Below are positions 1 through 7,026 of a stretch of DNA of 23,298 bases, piece after piece; the stretch's first letter is position 1; each line of letters begins with the position of its first letter. The DNA comes from a virus. Where the stretch lies: positions 1 through 23,298 of the IMG/VR virus record IMGVR_UViG_3300020438_004094; one strand, 5' to 3'. The position numbers were made by a program, and so were the translations under genes. The notes below the pieces were generated by a model. It did not search any database, was not told the origin of the DNA, and was given only the letters and a program-made list of their open reading frames with translations.

Positions 1-1
1 T

Positions 2-850
2 GCTGGTTTCATCCACGTTAAAAGAAACGGTGGATCATCTCAAATTGGAATGTCATTTGGTATAGGTAATAAAGATGCTGTATCAGAAAAACTTCTTTTA
101 ACTTCTGGTGGTAATGTTGGTGTAAACGATAATGATCCATCTTCATTATTGAGTATTTCCCAAACAAATGGTAATGCAAAATTACAAATTAAAAGGGCAA
201 ATAGTGCAAGCAATACAGATGATTATGGTTCCATTCTTTGGAGAAGTGCGGGAGGAACCGCTGTCGGTGGCATCAATGTGGCGAGAGAAACAGGCGAAGA
301 CAACGGATATATGTTCTTCCAGACTACCTCTGGTGGGACGATGGCGGAAAGACTTCGTATAAAGTCAACTGGTGAAGTAACAAAACCAGCAAATCCAGCA
401 TTTATTGTTAGGTATTCTGTTAATGAAACCACTTGGAATGTAGCGACAGACGGTTGGACAAAAATTCTTTTTGACGAAGAAATGATGGATAAGGGTAGTA
501 ATTATAGCACTGCTAATAGTGAATTCACAGCACCAGTCACTGGTACGTATCTGTTCGGAGCAGAATTACAATTAGAAGCTCCTAATGGAATTAGTAGCGG
601 TTATCTTACAAGTGGATCTAATTGGATGTATATTACTTTCATAGTAAATGGTTCTACAACATTGGTTGAAAGTGAAGGTGGAACTAGAACTGATGCTAAT
701 TTCAATTCGATGTATAATTCATATAATCCCACTCACCTATTGCAATTAGCTGCTGGTGATACAGTTTGTATGTACCGCACTGGAAACTATACTAGTATTA
801 AATTTAAAGGTGGTGCCGAATCTGTTTTCTGGGGATACTTGGTAGGATAA
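2..850 (+). CDS. Fibre-like virion protein with C1q-like C-terminus (5' partial)
   Basis: The reading frame is open to the left edge (frame starting at base 2), so the true start lies outside; the ATG at 50 is only the first Met in the window. The protein has a beta-rich, Gly/Ser/Thr/Asn-rich repeat part ending in an ERLRIKSTG motif and EVTKP. A domain of about 150 residues follows that looks C1q/TNF-like: FTAPVTGTYLFGAELQL, alternating hydrophobic strands, and a terminal FWGYLVG. C1q-like domains at phage fibre tips usually bind receptors or drive trimerisation. The next gene has the same ERLRI, VTKP, C1q, GYLVG order. A tail fibre or other virion appendage is inferred; the exact structure is unknown. 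The stop at 848-850 is followed in frame by a possible relic of an older C-terminus. Confidence 0.75.
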   Translation, partial: AGFIHVKRNGGSSQIGMSFGIGNKDAVSEKLLLTSGGNVGVNDNDPSSLLSISQTNGNAKLQIKRANSASNTDDYGSILWRSAGGTAVGGINVARETGEDNGYMFFQTTSGGTMAERLRIKSTGEVTKPANPAFIVRYSVNETTWNVATDGWTKILFDEEMMDKGSNYSTANSEFTAPVTGTYLFGAELQLEAPNGISSGYLTSGSNWMYITFIVNGSTTLVESEGGTRTDANFNSMYNSYNPTHLLQLAAGDTVCMYRTGNYTSIKFKGGAESVFWGYLVG

Positions 851-904
851 TCTGCTTTAAAAATTGAAACTCTAGAGGGAAGATTAGATGCTGCTGGTCT
901 TTGA
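851..904 (+). other. In-frame relic of a coiled-coil fibre C-terminus
   Basis: Directly after the TAA at 848-850, and in the same frame, the sequence encodes SALKIETLEGRLDAAGL and then a TGA at 902-904. The heptad-like LKIETLEGRL resembles short coiled-coil ends of other phage fibre proteins. The TGA runs into the GATAAATA promoter motif of the next gene, much as the downstream fibre gene's own stop does. The simplest reading is a leftover of the ancestral gene end after a C1q-like module was recombined in. Stop readthrough is a less likely alternative. Confidence 0.5.
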
Positions 905-910
905 TAAATA
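903..910 (+). promoter_or_regulatory. Putative T4-type late promoter (GATAAATA)
   Basis: GATAAATA matches the T4/cyanophage late-promoter core (TATAAATA-like) at 7 of 8 positions. It lies 20 bases before the ATG of the fibre gene at 930. The same motif stands at nearly the same distance before the next fibre gene. In AT-rich DNA this 8-mer also occurs by chance, so the spacing and repetition are the main support. Confidence 0.5.
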
Positions 911-929
911 CTAAAAAAGTCTTTGGCAG

Positions 930-2783
930 ATGGGTATCCAGATAAACGGGCAGACTGATACTATTAGCGCAGTTGATAATAACTTTTCTTTGGCAGGAAA
1001 TGTAAGTGTTGGCGGAGTACTTACATATGAAGATGTGACGAGTGTAGATGCTGTTGGTTTATCTACATTTCAGGCAGGTATTCACGTAACTGGTGGATTG
1101 GTTGGTATCGGAACTGATAATCCAGTAAGAAAGTTAGACGTAGATGGGACATCAAGATTTACTGATTACATTTATGGAAATTCAACAACTAACAAGATAT
1201 ATGTTAATGATGATTTAGCACTATCTGCGACTAAAAAATTATACTTTGATACGGGTAGTAACACCTATATTCATGAAGAATCTGCTGATAATCTCGCAGT
1301 GGTAACTGGTGGTGCCGAAGCAATTCGTATAGATTCAAATGGTCGGTTGTTGGTGGGTGCAACTTCATCATATGGTTCTGCTAATTCGGATGATTTAACC
1401 ATTGGTGATAGAACTCAATCTGAGGTTGGTATAACTCTTGGTGCTACAGTTGCGTCGGCAATACGTTTTGCAGATGCTGGTAATGTTTCGGCTGGAATGA
1501 TTCAATATGTTCATAATTCTGGAGGAACGGATTATCTAAATTTTTACACAAATGGTTCAAATGAAAGACTTCGCATAGATTCAAGTGGAAGACTTACATC
1601 AACTAGATCAACAACTACAGCATATAATGCAGCAGCAACCACAAATGATTCAAATGTTGTAATTTTAAATTCAGGTGCTGCAGGACACGCAACATTACAA
1701 TTCCAAAGCCTATCTGGGGGAACTGCAAATACAGGGCAAGCAACAATTAGTGCCACTAGTGAAGGCGCATCAACTAAAAATACTGTATTAACATTTGGAA
1801 CAAGACAAAATTCCGACTCAACAGTAAGAGAAAGACTTCGTATAACTTCTGCTGGTTATGTTGGTATCAATCAAAGCACACCACAGACTACATTTCATAG
1901 TACAGGAACTACTAACGGACAACAAGCAACTTTTGGTATTGATGACTCCGGTCTAAAAATATCAACATTCCAGAAAACAGATAACGATGCGGGTGTAATT
2001 CTTGATGCACAAAAATCAAGCAATGGCACACTAACATTTGCTACAGCGGGAACAGAAAGATTTCGTATAACTTCTACTGGTGATGTTCGGATAAATGTAG
2101 ATGGATCTGGAGGAGCATCAAGTCAGCAGGGAATCTTACGATTCTATCGCACAGCATATTCAAACGATATGCTTGACTCCCGTATCGTTTTTGATACTTC
2201 TGGTGGTGCTAGTTATTCTACTAATTCTGTTTATGCAGCTGTAATTGCAGGAAAGAGAACTACAGAGGATAATGGATCTTCTGAATTAAGTTTTTATACT
2301 TGTAATACTAGTAATTCTTTTGCTGCACAAGAAAGACTTAAAATAACTTCTGCTGGATATGTAACAAAACCAAATACTCCATATTTCTCGGTACAAGGTA
2401 GTCCAAATTTAAGTAATTTTACTAATTACGATAATAGTGTTCATACTTTTGGCACCATTAATAGTAATAACGGAAGTCATTATAATAATTCTACTGGGAG
2501 ATTTACTGCTCCTGTTGCTGGGTTCTATTGGTTTAGTGGTGGAATATGGTCCAGTAATTCGGATAATTCTGCCGGAACTTACTTATTTAATTTAGTACGA
2601 GATAACAGTGGTGGTGGTGGTGAACTCCAGTTTGCTGGTGCTAATCATCGAATCAATAAAAATCAATTAACTGTCAGTGCTGGAATATACATGACCGTAG
2701 GACAATCTGTACGTTTGTGGTACAACGGATCTATACAAGGATCAACACCAAGAAATTATTTTAGTGGGTACTTAGTAGGATAA
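930..2783 (+). CDS. Fibre-like virion protein, repeats plus C1q-like C-terminus
   Basis: A 617-residue protein. It begins MGIQINGQTD, followed by a TYEDVTSVDAVG segment that recurs in the next gene. The middle contains at least four copies of an ERLRI(T/D)S(A/S)G-type unit (DNA near 1560, 1829, 2052 and 2328) between variable beta-rich stretches. After the last unit comes YVTKP, then a C1q-like domain (FTAPVAGFYWFSGG, ending NYFSGYLVG). This pattern fits cyanophage tail-fibre or appendage proteins, with repeats acting as shaft modules and the C1q domain at the tip. No membrane segments or catalytic motifs are visible. The ATG is 20 bases downstream of a GATAAATA motif, so late expression is inferred. 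Its role in host recognition is inferred, not shown. Confidence 0.75.
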   Translation: MGIQINGQTDTISAVDNNFSLAGNVSVGGVLTYEDVTSVDAVGLSTFQAGIHVTGGLVGIGTDNPVRKLDVDGTSRFTDYIYGNSTTNKIYVNDDLALSATKKLYFDTGSNTYIHEESADNLAVVTGGAEAIRIDSNGRLLVGATSSYGSANSDDLTIGDRTQSEVGITLGATVASAIRFADAGNVSAGMIQYVHNSGGTDYLNFYTNGSNERLRIDSSGRLTSTRSTTTAYNAAATTNDSNVVILNSGAAGHATLQFQSLSGGTANTGQATISATSEGASTKNTVLTFGTRQNSDSTVRERLRITSAGYVGINQSTPQTTFHSTGTTNGQQATFGIDDSGLKISTFQKTDNDAGVILDAQKSSNGTLTFATAGTERFRITSTGDVRINVDGSGGASSQQGILRFYRTAYSNDMLDSRIVFDTSGGASYSTNSVYAAVIAGKRTTEDNGSSELSFYTCNTSNSFAAQERLKITSAGYVTKPNTPYFSVQGSPNLSNFTNYDNSVHTFGTINSNNGSHYNNSTGRFTAPVAGFYWFSGGIWSSNSDNSAGTYLFNLVRDNSGGGGELQFAGANHRINKNQLTVSAGIYMTVGQSVRLWYNGSIQGSTPRNYFSGYLVG

Positions 2784-2786
2784 ATA
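2779..2786 (+). promoter_or_regulatory. Putative T4-type late promoter overlapping a stop codon
   Basis: GATAAATA spans the TAA stop (2781-2783) of the preceding fibre gene and lies 22 bases before the ATG at 2808. Motif and spacing match those before the gene at 930, which supports individual late transcription of the fibre genes. Confidence 0.5.
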
Positions 2787-2807
2787 TAAAAAAAAGACTA
2801 AGCAATA

Positions 2808-5216
2808 ATGGCACTTAATCGTCTTACAAATATAACCAGTTCGGGACTTGGAAGTGTACATTCTTATGAAGTTGCTGGAGTAGTAGCAGTCGGTGTCATC
2901 ACTGCTTCTAGTTTTTCTGGCAATATTACTGGTAATATAACAGGAAATATAGTTGGTGATGTAACTGGTAATGTAACTGGTAATGTAACAGGAAACGTAA
3001 CTGGTAATACTTCTGGAACTGCTGGTGGATTAACAGGTTCTCCTAGTATTACAGTTACTGATATAACGGCATCAGGAAATGTTTCTATTGCGGGAACCTT
3101 AACTTATGAGGACGTAACTAACATTGATTCAGTTGGTGTTATAACTGCTAGAAGTGGTATTGATGTAACTGGAAATATTTTAGGGACTCAAGATCAAACA
3201 TTTATTGGTGCAAATACTTCTGATGGTTCAGATAATAAATCTGTAATGCTTGGTGGAGGTGGTGATACCTCTACTAATAGAGGTGCTTATGTATGGGTGA
3301 AGGGTAATGAATATTCTGGTGCTGGTGGTGAACTTATATTATCTGGAGGTGCAGTATCATCGGCTCTCATAGATTTTTATACTAATAGTGTACAACGAGC
3401 TAGAATTACATCTACGGGTGAACTAAACATAGGTGGAAGTTATACTCAAACAACAAATAAATTAAATGTTACTGGAACTGCATATGTTAGTAGCGATATA
3501 ACTGCAGGAGATGACATCATCGCTGCAGATGAGATAAGAAATAATGTTCCTGGTGATTTCTGGGCAGCAGATAATACATTTATTAATTTAAATGCGGTAG
3601 GTAACTTAACACATATGGGTGGTTATGAGACTAACTTAACATCAAATGGTTATCGTGATACAAATGGACAGTGGCAAAGTCTTGCAGCAAATAGTAACAC
3701 TGGTGCAGCACAAATAGGATTATCACCACAAGGAAATATTATTTTTAGAACTGATGCTTCTAAATCAAATGGAACAGCACATAATCCAACTGAAAGACTT
3801 CGCATCACATCAGCAGGAGAAGTTAAAATCGCATCTGGTGGATTTTTAACTATTGATACAAATCCAGCATCATCTTATGGTGTATCAGAAGCATTAAGAA
3901 TTGATGATGGTGGAGTGTCTAATGATAGAGCACTTCAAATTTTTGAGTATCAGCATAGTGGAGCAAGATCTCATAGAATTCAATTTAACACAAATACAAC
4001 TACAAATGGTTCTGCATATACTTACACTCAAGGTAATTATGGTGGATCATCATCAATAGAGTTTCATAATACTGGACATTTAATATTTTATACAGATGCA
4101 GAAGCTACTGGTGGTTCAACAGATAGTATTACACCATCAGAAAGACTTCGTATAGATTCTAATGGTAATGCAAGACTAGGACCAGGTGGAAATATTACAA
4201 ACTCTACTAACTATTCAACTTTAACTCTTGCAAATCTAGCAGGTGGTGTTATAGAGTTTGTAGATTCGGGTAATAACAATCTTGCAGGAAATATAATAGG
4301 TGCAGAAGGTTCTGGGATGTATATTTCCTCAAAACAAGATACTCCTATTATTTTTAGAACTGGTGCAAGTAATACTGAAAAACTTCGTATAACTTCTGAT
4401 GGTAAACTAATTCTCTCAATGACTGGGAGAACAACTCCACACACTGTTCAAGGTGATGGTGCGATGTTTATTGAGCAAAATTATGATGGTAACTTAGAAG
4501 CATTAACAATTAGAAATAAAGGTACTGGCGCAAGTGCCGCTACATCAATAGGTTTCAGTTTGAATAGAAGTGGTGGTGATTATGACTTCTTAGGTGGAGA
4601 GATTAAGTTAATAAAAGAACAGACTTGGACAACAACTGATTCGACTATTGATAGTGCAATGACCTTCAGCACTACGACAAATAATACTCTTACAGAAAGA
4701 CTTCGTATTACTCATGCTGGTAAATTATTAATTAATTATACCGATGTTGACGATTCTAATGCCCTCTTTCATGTTAACGGTCAATCGAAAGTTTCAAATA
4801 TTGTTACTGGGAGGGTGCATGATTCATCAAATAACAATAACAGAACAATTTTACTTTTTAGAATGAATCAAGGAAACAATGGGTTCCATTTTTCTGGTAA
4901 AATTTACATTAATAGTTATACCGGAAATGCTACGGTAGATTGCATTATAACTGTTAGATATAATGATCAAAATATTGCTGTTAATGTTATAGATGCTACA
5001 AATAGCAGTCAGATTGCTAAAGTTAACTTACGTGTGGTTACTGCTAATTATGGTTCGGATAGATATCTTGGAATCCAGAAAAATGGTGGAGGAACTGGTG
5101 TTGCCTACCTTAATGCTTTTGTGAGTGGTAATATTGATAACACTGGTGGTGGTGGCATAAGAGAAGTCAACAATAGTAGTTTGGGTAGTGTGACTAATGA
5201 AGGTAACTTAAATTAA
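2808..5216 (+). CDS. Large fibre-like virion protein with GN[IV]T repeats
   Basis: An 802-residue protein, starting MALNRLTNITSSGLGS 22 bases after a late-promoter-like motif. Residues about 38-70 are eight four-residue GN[IV]T-type repeats. A LTYEDVTNIDSVGVITARSG segment shared with the preceding paralogue follows. The rest is beta-rich with ERLRI/EKLRI units (DNA near 3789, 4138, 4376 and 4695) spaced by roughly 80-120 residues. The C-terminus (last ~130 residues, ending REVNNSSLGSVTNEGNLN) differs from the C1q-like ends of its two neighbours, so the tip module is different. Unusually rich in Asn, Thr, Ser and Gly. A virion fibre or host-interaction protein is inferred from composition, repeats and context. 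Confidence 0.72.
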   Translation: MALNRLTNITSSGLGSVHSYEVAGVVAVGVITASSFSGNITGNITGNIVGDVTGNVTGNVTGNVTGNTSGTAGGLTGSPSITVTDITASGNVSIAGTLTYEDVTNIDSVGVITARSGIDVTGNILGTQDQTFIGANTSDGSDNKSVMLGGGGDTSTNRGAYVWVKGNEYSGAGGELILSGGAVSSALIDFYTNSVQRARITSTGELNIGGSYTQTTNKLNVTGTAYVSSDITAGDDIIAADEIRNNVPGDFWAADNTFINLNAVGNLTHMGGYETNLTSNGYRDTNGQWQSLAANSNTGAAQIGLSPQGNIIFRTDASKSNGTAHNPTERLRITSAGEVKIASGGFLTIDTNPASSYGVSEALRIDDGGVSNDRALQIFEYQHSGARSHRIQFNTNTTTNGSAYTYTQGNYGGSSSIEFHNTGHLIFYTDAEATGGSTDSITPSERLRIDSNGNARLGPGGNITNSTNYSTLTLANLAGGVIEFVDSGNNNLAGNIIGAEGSGMYISSKQDTPIIFRTGASNTEKLRITSDGKLILSMTGRTTPHTVQGDGAMFIEQNYDGNLEALTIRNKGTGASAATSIGFSLNRSGGDYDFLGGEIKLIKEQTWTTTDSTIDSAMTFSTTTNNTLTERLRITHAGKLLINYTDVDDSNALFHVNGQSKVSNIVTGRVHDSSNNNNRTILLFRMNQGNNGFHFSGKIYINSYTGNATVDCIITVRYNDQNIAVNVIDATNSSQIAKVNLRVVTANYGSDRYLGIQKNGGGTGVAYLNAFVSGNIDNTGGGGIREVNNSSLGSVTNEGNLN
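2919..3014 (+). repeat. 12-bp tandem repeat encoding GN[IV]T units
   Basis: Eight consecutive 12-base units with consensus GGTAATGTAACT lie in the reading frame of the 2808 gene. The first units read GN-I-T and the later ones GN-V-T, and the array then decays into NTSGTAGG. Exact 12-mers recur among the central units, so slippage could change the copy number. Confidence 0.85.
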
Positions 5217-5250
5217 AATAATGCTCTCGGAAATAATTTAATATTTTTTT
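5208..5250 (+). terminator. Possible weak AT-only terminator after the fibre genes
   Basis: TTAAATTA (5208-5215) and TAATTTAA (5234-5241) form a perfect 8-bp but all-AT stem with an 18-base loop. Seven T residues follow at 5244-5250. The stem includes part of the stop codon of the large fibre gene. The lack of G-C pairs makes it weak. Confidence 0.3.
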
Positions 5251-5307
5251 AATGTGTGTTGTGACATAAACATATTTTTGCACGTTAGAAGTGCTGAGTA
5301 GTATAGC

Positions 5308-5313
5308 TATAAT
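5308..5313 (+). promoter_or_regulatory. Possible -10 element before the small-gene cluster
   Basis: TATAAT lies 18 bases before the ATG at 5332 in an otherwise gene-free stretch (5217-5331). At the 17-base distance the -35 region reads TTAGAA, a poor match. It is offered only because a new run of small genes starts here. Confidence 0.3.
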
Positions 5314-5331
5314 GTATTTCAAAATAAAACT

Positions 5332-5487
5332 ATGCACCCCGACGAATTTTCTAATTGGGTGAGAATAAAGGAGACTTTTGAGAAGTTTGGAAATACTGAC
5401 AATTTTTATTATAAGAGAGCCTGTGCTATAGTATCGGGAGCACCCGATCCGATGAAAAATCTACCTAATGTCTCACAGGATGCCTGA
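5332..5487 (+). CDS. Small conserved-type phage protein, 51 aa
   Basis: A short ORF, MHPDEFSNWVRIKETFEKFG..., with a charged amphipathic N-terminal half followed by NFYYKRACAIVSG and a short Pro-rich end. The domain is not recognised. It is supported by its position as first gene of a tightly packed + strand series, by overlap with the next gene (which starts at 5468 or 5480), and by plausible codon use. It resembles small hypothetical proteins I associate with T4-like cyanophages, but I cannot name a family. Confidence 0.6.
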   Translation: MHPDEFSNWVRIKETFEKFGNTDNFYYKRACAIVSGAPDPMKNLPNVSQDA

Positions 5488-5683
5488 GATAAAACCCAGT
5501 CATTATGTTACTGAAGAAAAATGTCAGGAGATGATTGATGATGCCATACGAAAGCATAATCGTAACGCTGGAATTATCAGTATGTGTGTTGGTTGGGTTG
5601 TTCTCGCACTTTTTGCTGAGGGTCTTCTTCGACTCATCGGAGTTATAGATCCCCTTTTTCCATGGTTAAAAATTACACTGTAG
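5468..5683 (+). CDS. Small single-pass membrane protein, 71 aa
   Basis: The N-terminal half is hydrophilic (HYVTEEKCQEMIDDAIRKH). A predicted membrane helix at residues about 35-57 (IISMCVGWVVLALFAEGLL) and a short hydrophobic tail follow. Function is unknown. The start could be the ATG at 5468 or the in-frame ATG at 5480 (MPEIKPSHYV); both overlap the end of the preceding 51-aa gene and neither has a clear Shine-Dalgarno, so translational coupling is likely. The next gene starts 4 bases after its stop. Confidence 0.65.
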   Translation: MSHRMPEIKPSHYVTEEKCQEMIDDAIRKHNRNAGIISMCVGWVVLALFAEGLLRLIGVIDPLFPWLKITL

Positions 5684-5687
5684 AGTT

Positions 5688-6158
5688 ATGAAAGTTGGAT
5701 TGATTGGTTTGGGTCGTACTGGTGAAGGTATGGCGCGTCGTATGCTTGCAAAGGGAATTGAAGTTTGGGGTTATAGTAGTACTAACTATGAGAATGCCTG
5801 TGGACAATATGAAGCAGGACACCTTAGTGGATGCGTAACTTCACTAGAGTATCTTGTTAGAGCAGTCAAAACTGATAATAAGAAATTTATTAGTGCTGGT
5901 AAAATTCCTGGTATCTTTCAGATTACACTCCCAGAGCAAAAGGCAGAAGACACACTTGATGAATTGCTACCTTTACTTGAGGAGGGTGATATTATTATTG
6001 ATCATAGTACCAGTGATATAAGAAAATGTCAGGAACTGGAACTGTATTGTTCTAAGTTGGGTATCTTATATATTTTCTCTGGGGTATATGGAGCACATGT
6101 TGCTATTGATGCTTGTTCTAAAATTTTCCAATCACTATCACCAGGTAATGTTGAATGA
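5688..6158 (+). CDS. 6-phosphogluconate dehydrogenase-type NAD(P)-binding domain, C-terminally truncated
   Basis: The N-terminus is a clear Rossmann fold of the 6PGDH/beta-hydroxyacid dehydrogenase family: MKVGLIGLGRTGEGMARRML (residues 1-20, GxGxxG at 7-12). EEGDIIIDHSTSD follows at about 105-117, and an SGVYGA at about 131-136 where the family has its substrate-binding SGG-type motif. Full-length decarboxylating 6PGDHs of this type are roughly 300 residues or more, and some cyanophages carry gnd to boost the pentose phosphate pathway and NADPH. This one stops at 156 residues and lacks the all-helical C-terminal domain with the catalytic Lys. It is probably not an active dehydrogenase as read. 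It could be a decayed gnd or a free-standing nucleotide-binding domain. Its stop overlaps the next ATG (ATGA). Confidence 0.75.
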   Translation: MKVGLIGLGRTGEGMARRMLAKGIEVWGYSSTNYENACGQYEAGHLSGCVTSLEYLVRAVKTDNKKFISAGKIPGIFQITLPEQKAEDTLDELLPLLEEGDIIIDHSTSDIRKCQELELYCSKLGILYIFSGVYGAHVAIDACSKIFQSLSPGNVE

Positions 6159-6286
6159 CTTTAGCACATGTCTTACTCTGGGTATCAATTCCATTTGTTC
6201 TACTTACTATAACCTTTGGAATTTATAGGGGCGAAAATTTTTATTACGAGAGTGATGACTATGATGGAAATGGAACAGCACATTAA
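6155..6286 (+). CDS. Small membrane protein, 43 aa
   Basis: The ATG overlaps the stop of the truncated dehydrogenase (ATGA at 6155-6158). The product has an N-terminal membrane helix (residues about 4-24, HVLLWVSIPFVLLTITFGIY). A short acidic, Tyr-rich tail (ENFYYESDDYDGNGTAH) follows. Function is unknown; small one-helix proteins of this kind are common in cyanophage genomes. This frame makes the upstream extension of the next ORF (to 6216) unlikely. Confidence 0.6.
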   Translation: MTLAHVLLWVSIPFVLLTITFGIYRGENFYYESDDYDGNGTAH

Positions 6287-6287
6287 A

Positions 6288-6479
6288 ATGCGTTATGATT
6301 TCGCTATGAGTGCATTCGCCAGAATGTATGGCGTAAATTATGTAATGAGTTCACCTGATGTTTCTAGATTTTGTAAGAAGTGGGCTGAAACTGAGGGGCA
6401 AGAAGCACCTCACGGAACTATAAGTGAGATTAACTTTTACTTTTTAGATCACTGGAAAATCTGGGGAGGATACGTATGA
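6288..6479 (+). CDS. Hypothetical protein, 63 aa
   Basis: MRYDFAMSAFARMYGVNY... is Tyr/Trp-rich, ends FLDHWKIWGGYV and has no membrane segment. The frame is open further upstream to 6216. I chose the ATG at 6288 because it follows the preceding stop by one base, whereas the longer start would run through the 43-aa membrane gene. Its stop overlaps the next ATG. No domain recognised. Confidence 0.55.
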   Translation: MRYDFAMSAFARMYGVNYVMSSPDVSRFCKKWAETEGQEAPHGTISEINFYFLDHWKIWGGYV

Positions 6480-6643
6480 CCCACATCGCACTCAAGGCAG
6501 CACACATTGCTGCTGCCACACTCAATAATCCTTTTGGAATTGGAACACTCAGTCTTGCATTAGTTTTTGTGCCTATTATTGGTATGCACCTGGTTCACAA
6601 ATACGGTTGGCAACACTGGGCACCGTTTGACAGTCACCACTAG
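6476..6643 (+). CDS. Small membrane protein, 55 aa
   Basis: Starts in an ATGA overlap with the preceding stop. MTHIALKAAHIAAATLNNP is followed by a membrane helix at about 21-40 (GIGTLSLALVFVPIIGMHLV) and a His/Trp-rich tail, HKYGWQHWAPFDSHH. Function is unknown. It is the last of the six-gene cluster. A longer ORF in another frame from 6567 is a shadow of this gene and the spacer after it. Confidence 0.55.
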   Translation: MTHIALKAAHIAAATLNNPFGIGTLSLALVFVPIIGMHLVHKYGWQHWAPFDSHH

Positions 6644-6661
6644 TAGTGTTATAGTACTTAT

Positions 6662-6756
6662 GTTGTTCTTGCAACAACTGCGGTGCTTCCCTTTGGTAGG
6701 TTCAGAAGTAGCGGCGATAGGAACCTACCATTCAACTGCCAGTATAACCACTGGCA
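6662..6756 (+). other. Spacer with three consecutive hairpins
   Basis: Between the stop at 6643 and the promoter at 6759 lie three perfect inverted repeats. GTTGTT/AACAAC is at 6662-6667/6673-6678. GGTAGGTTC/GAACCTACC is at 6695-6703/6721-6729. TGCCAGT/ACTGGCA is at 6737-6743/6750-6756. None is followed by a T run, so they are not standard intrinsic terminators. They could protect or process the upstream transcript end or form part of a small RNA. Confidence 0.55.
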
Positions 6757-6758
6757 CC

Positions 6759-6787
6759 TTGACTATATAATGTCAAAACCTTATAAT
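6759..6787 (+). promoter_or_regulatory. Strong sigma70-type promoter
   Basis: TTGACT (6759-6764) and TATAAT (6782-6787) are separated by exactly 17 bases, 23 bases before the ATG at 6811. A host-type (early) promoter is inferred for the gene group beginning at 6811. Confidence 0.75.
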
Positions 6788-6810
6788 GTAAGGGTAAACC
6801 AAACGCAACA

Positions 6811-7026
6811 ATGGCACTGACTGAAAAATTCAAGAAGGACATTAGCACTCTTCGTGCTGCTTCTACTGGAGAAATTTTCCTTGATGTAAAGAATCCAAAA
6901 CTTTTCAAAAAGGTACGCCGATACTACGAACGTGAAGGTGCAGTATTTTCAGGAGAACCACTTGATGATTATGAGATGTTGATGGAACTCATTTACAATG
7001 ACATTGAAACTGTTGAGGTCAGTTGA
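6811..7026 (+). CDS. Small conserved-type cyanophage protein, 71 aa
   Basis: MALTEKFKKDISTLRAASTGEIFLD... is a charged soluble protein with a helical Lys-rich start, a KLFKKVRRYYEREGAVF stretch and an acidic C-terminal half. It resembles a small hypothetical protein common in T4-like cyanophages; no function is known to me. It directly follows a near-consensus sigma70 promoter, and its TGA abuts the ATG of the methyltransferase gene, so the two are probably co-transcribed early. Confidence 0.7.
   Translation: MALTEKFKKDISTLRAASTGEIFLDVKNPKLFKKVRRYYEREGAVFSGEPLDDYEMLMELIYNDIETVEVS

Noticed and set aside
6216-6287. Longer start for the 63-aa gene
   Set aside because: It would cover most of the second half of the 43-aa membrane gene; the ATG at 6288 follows that gene's stop cleanly.
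6567-6770. 67-aa ORF (MCLLLVCTWF...)
   Set aside because: It lies out of frame over the 55-aa membrane gene and the hairpin spacer, and its composition follows those; the ATGA-coupled gene at 6476 is the better call.
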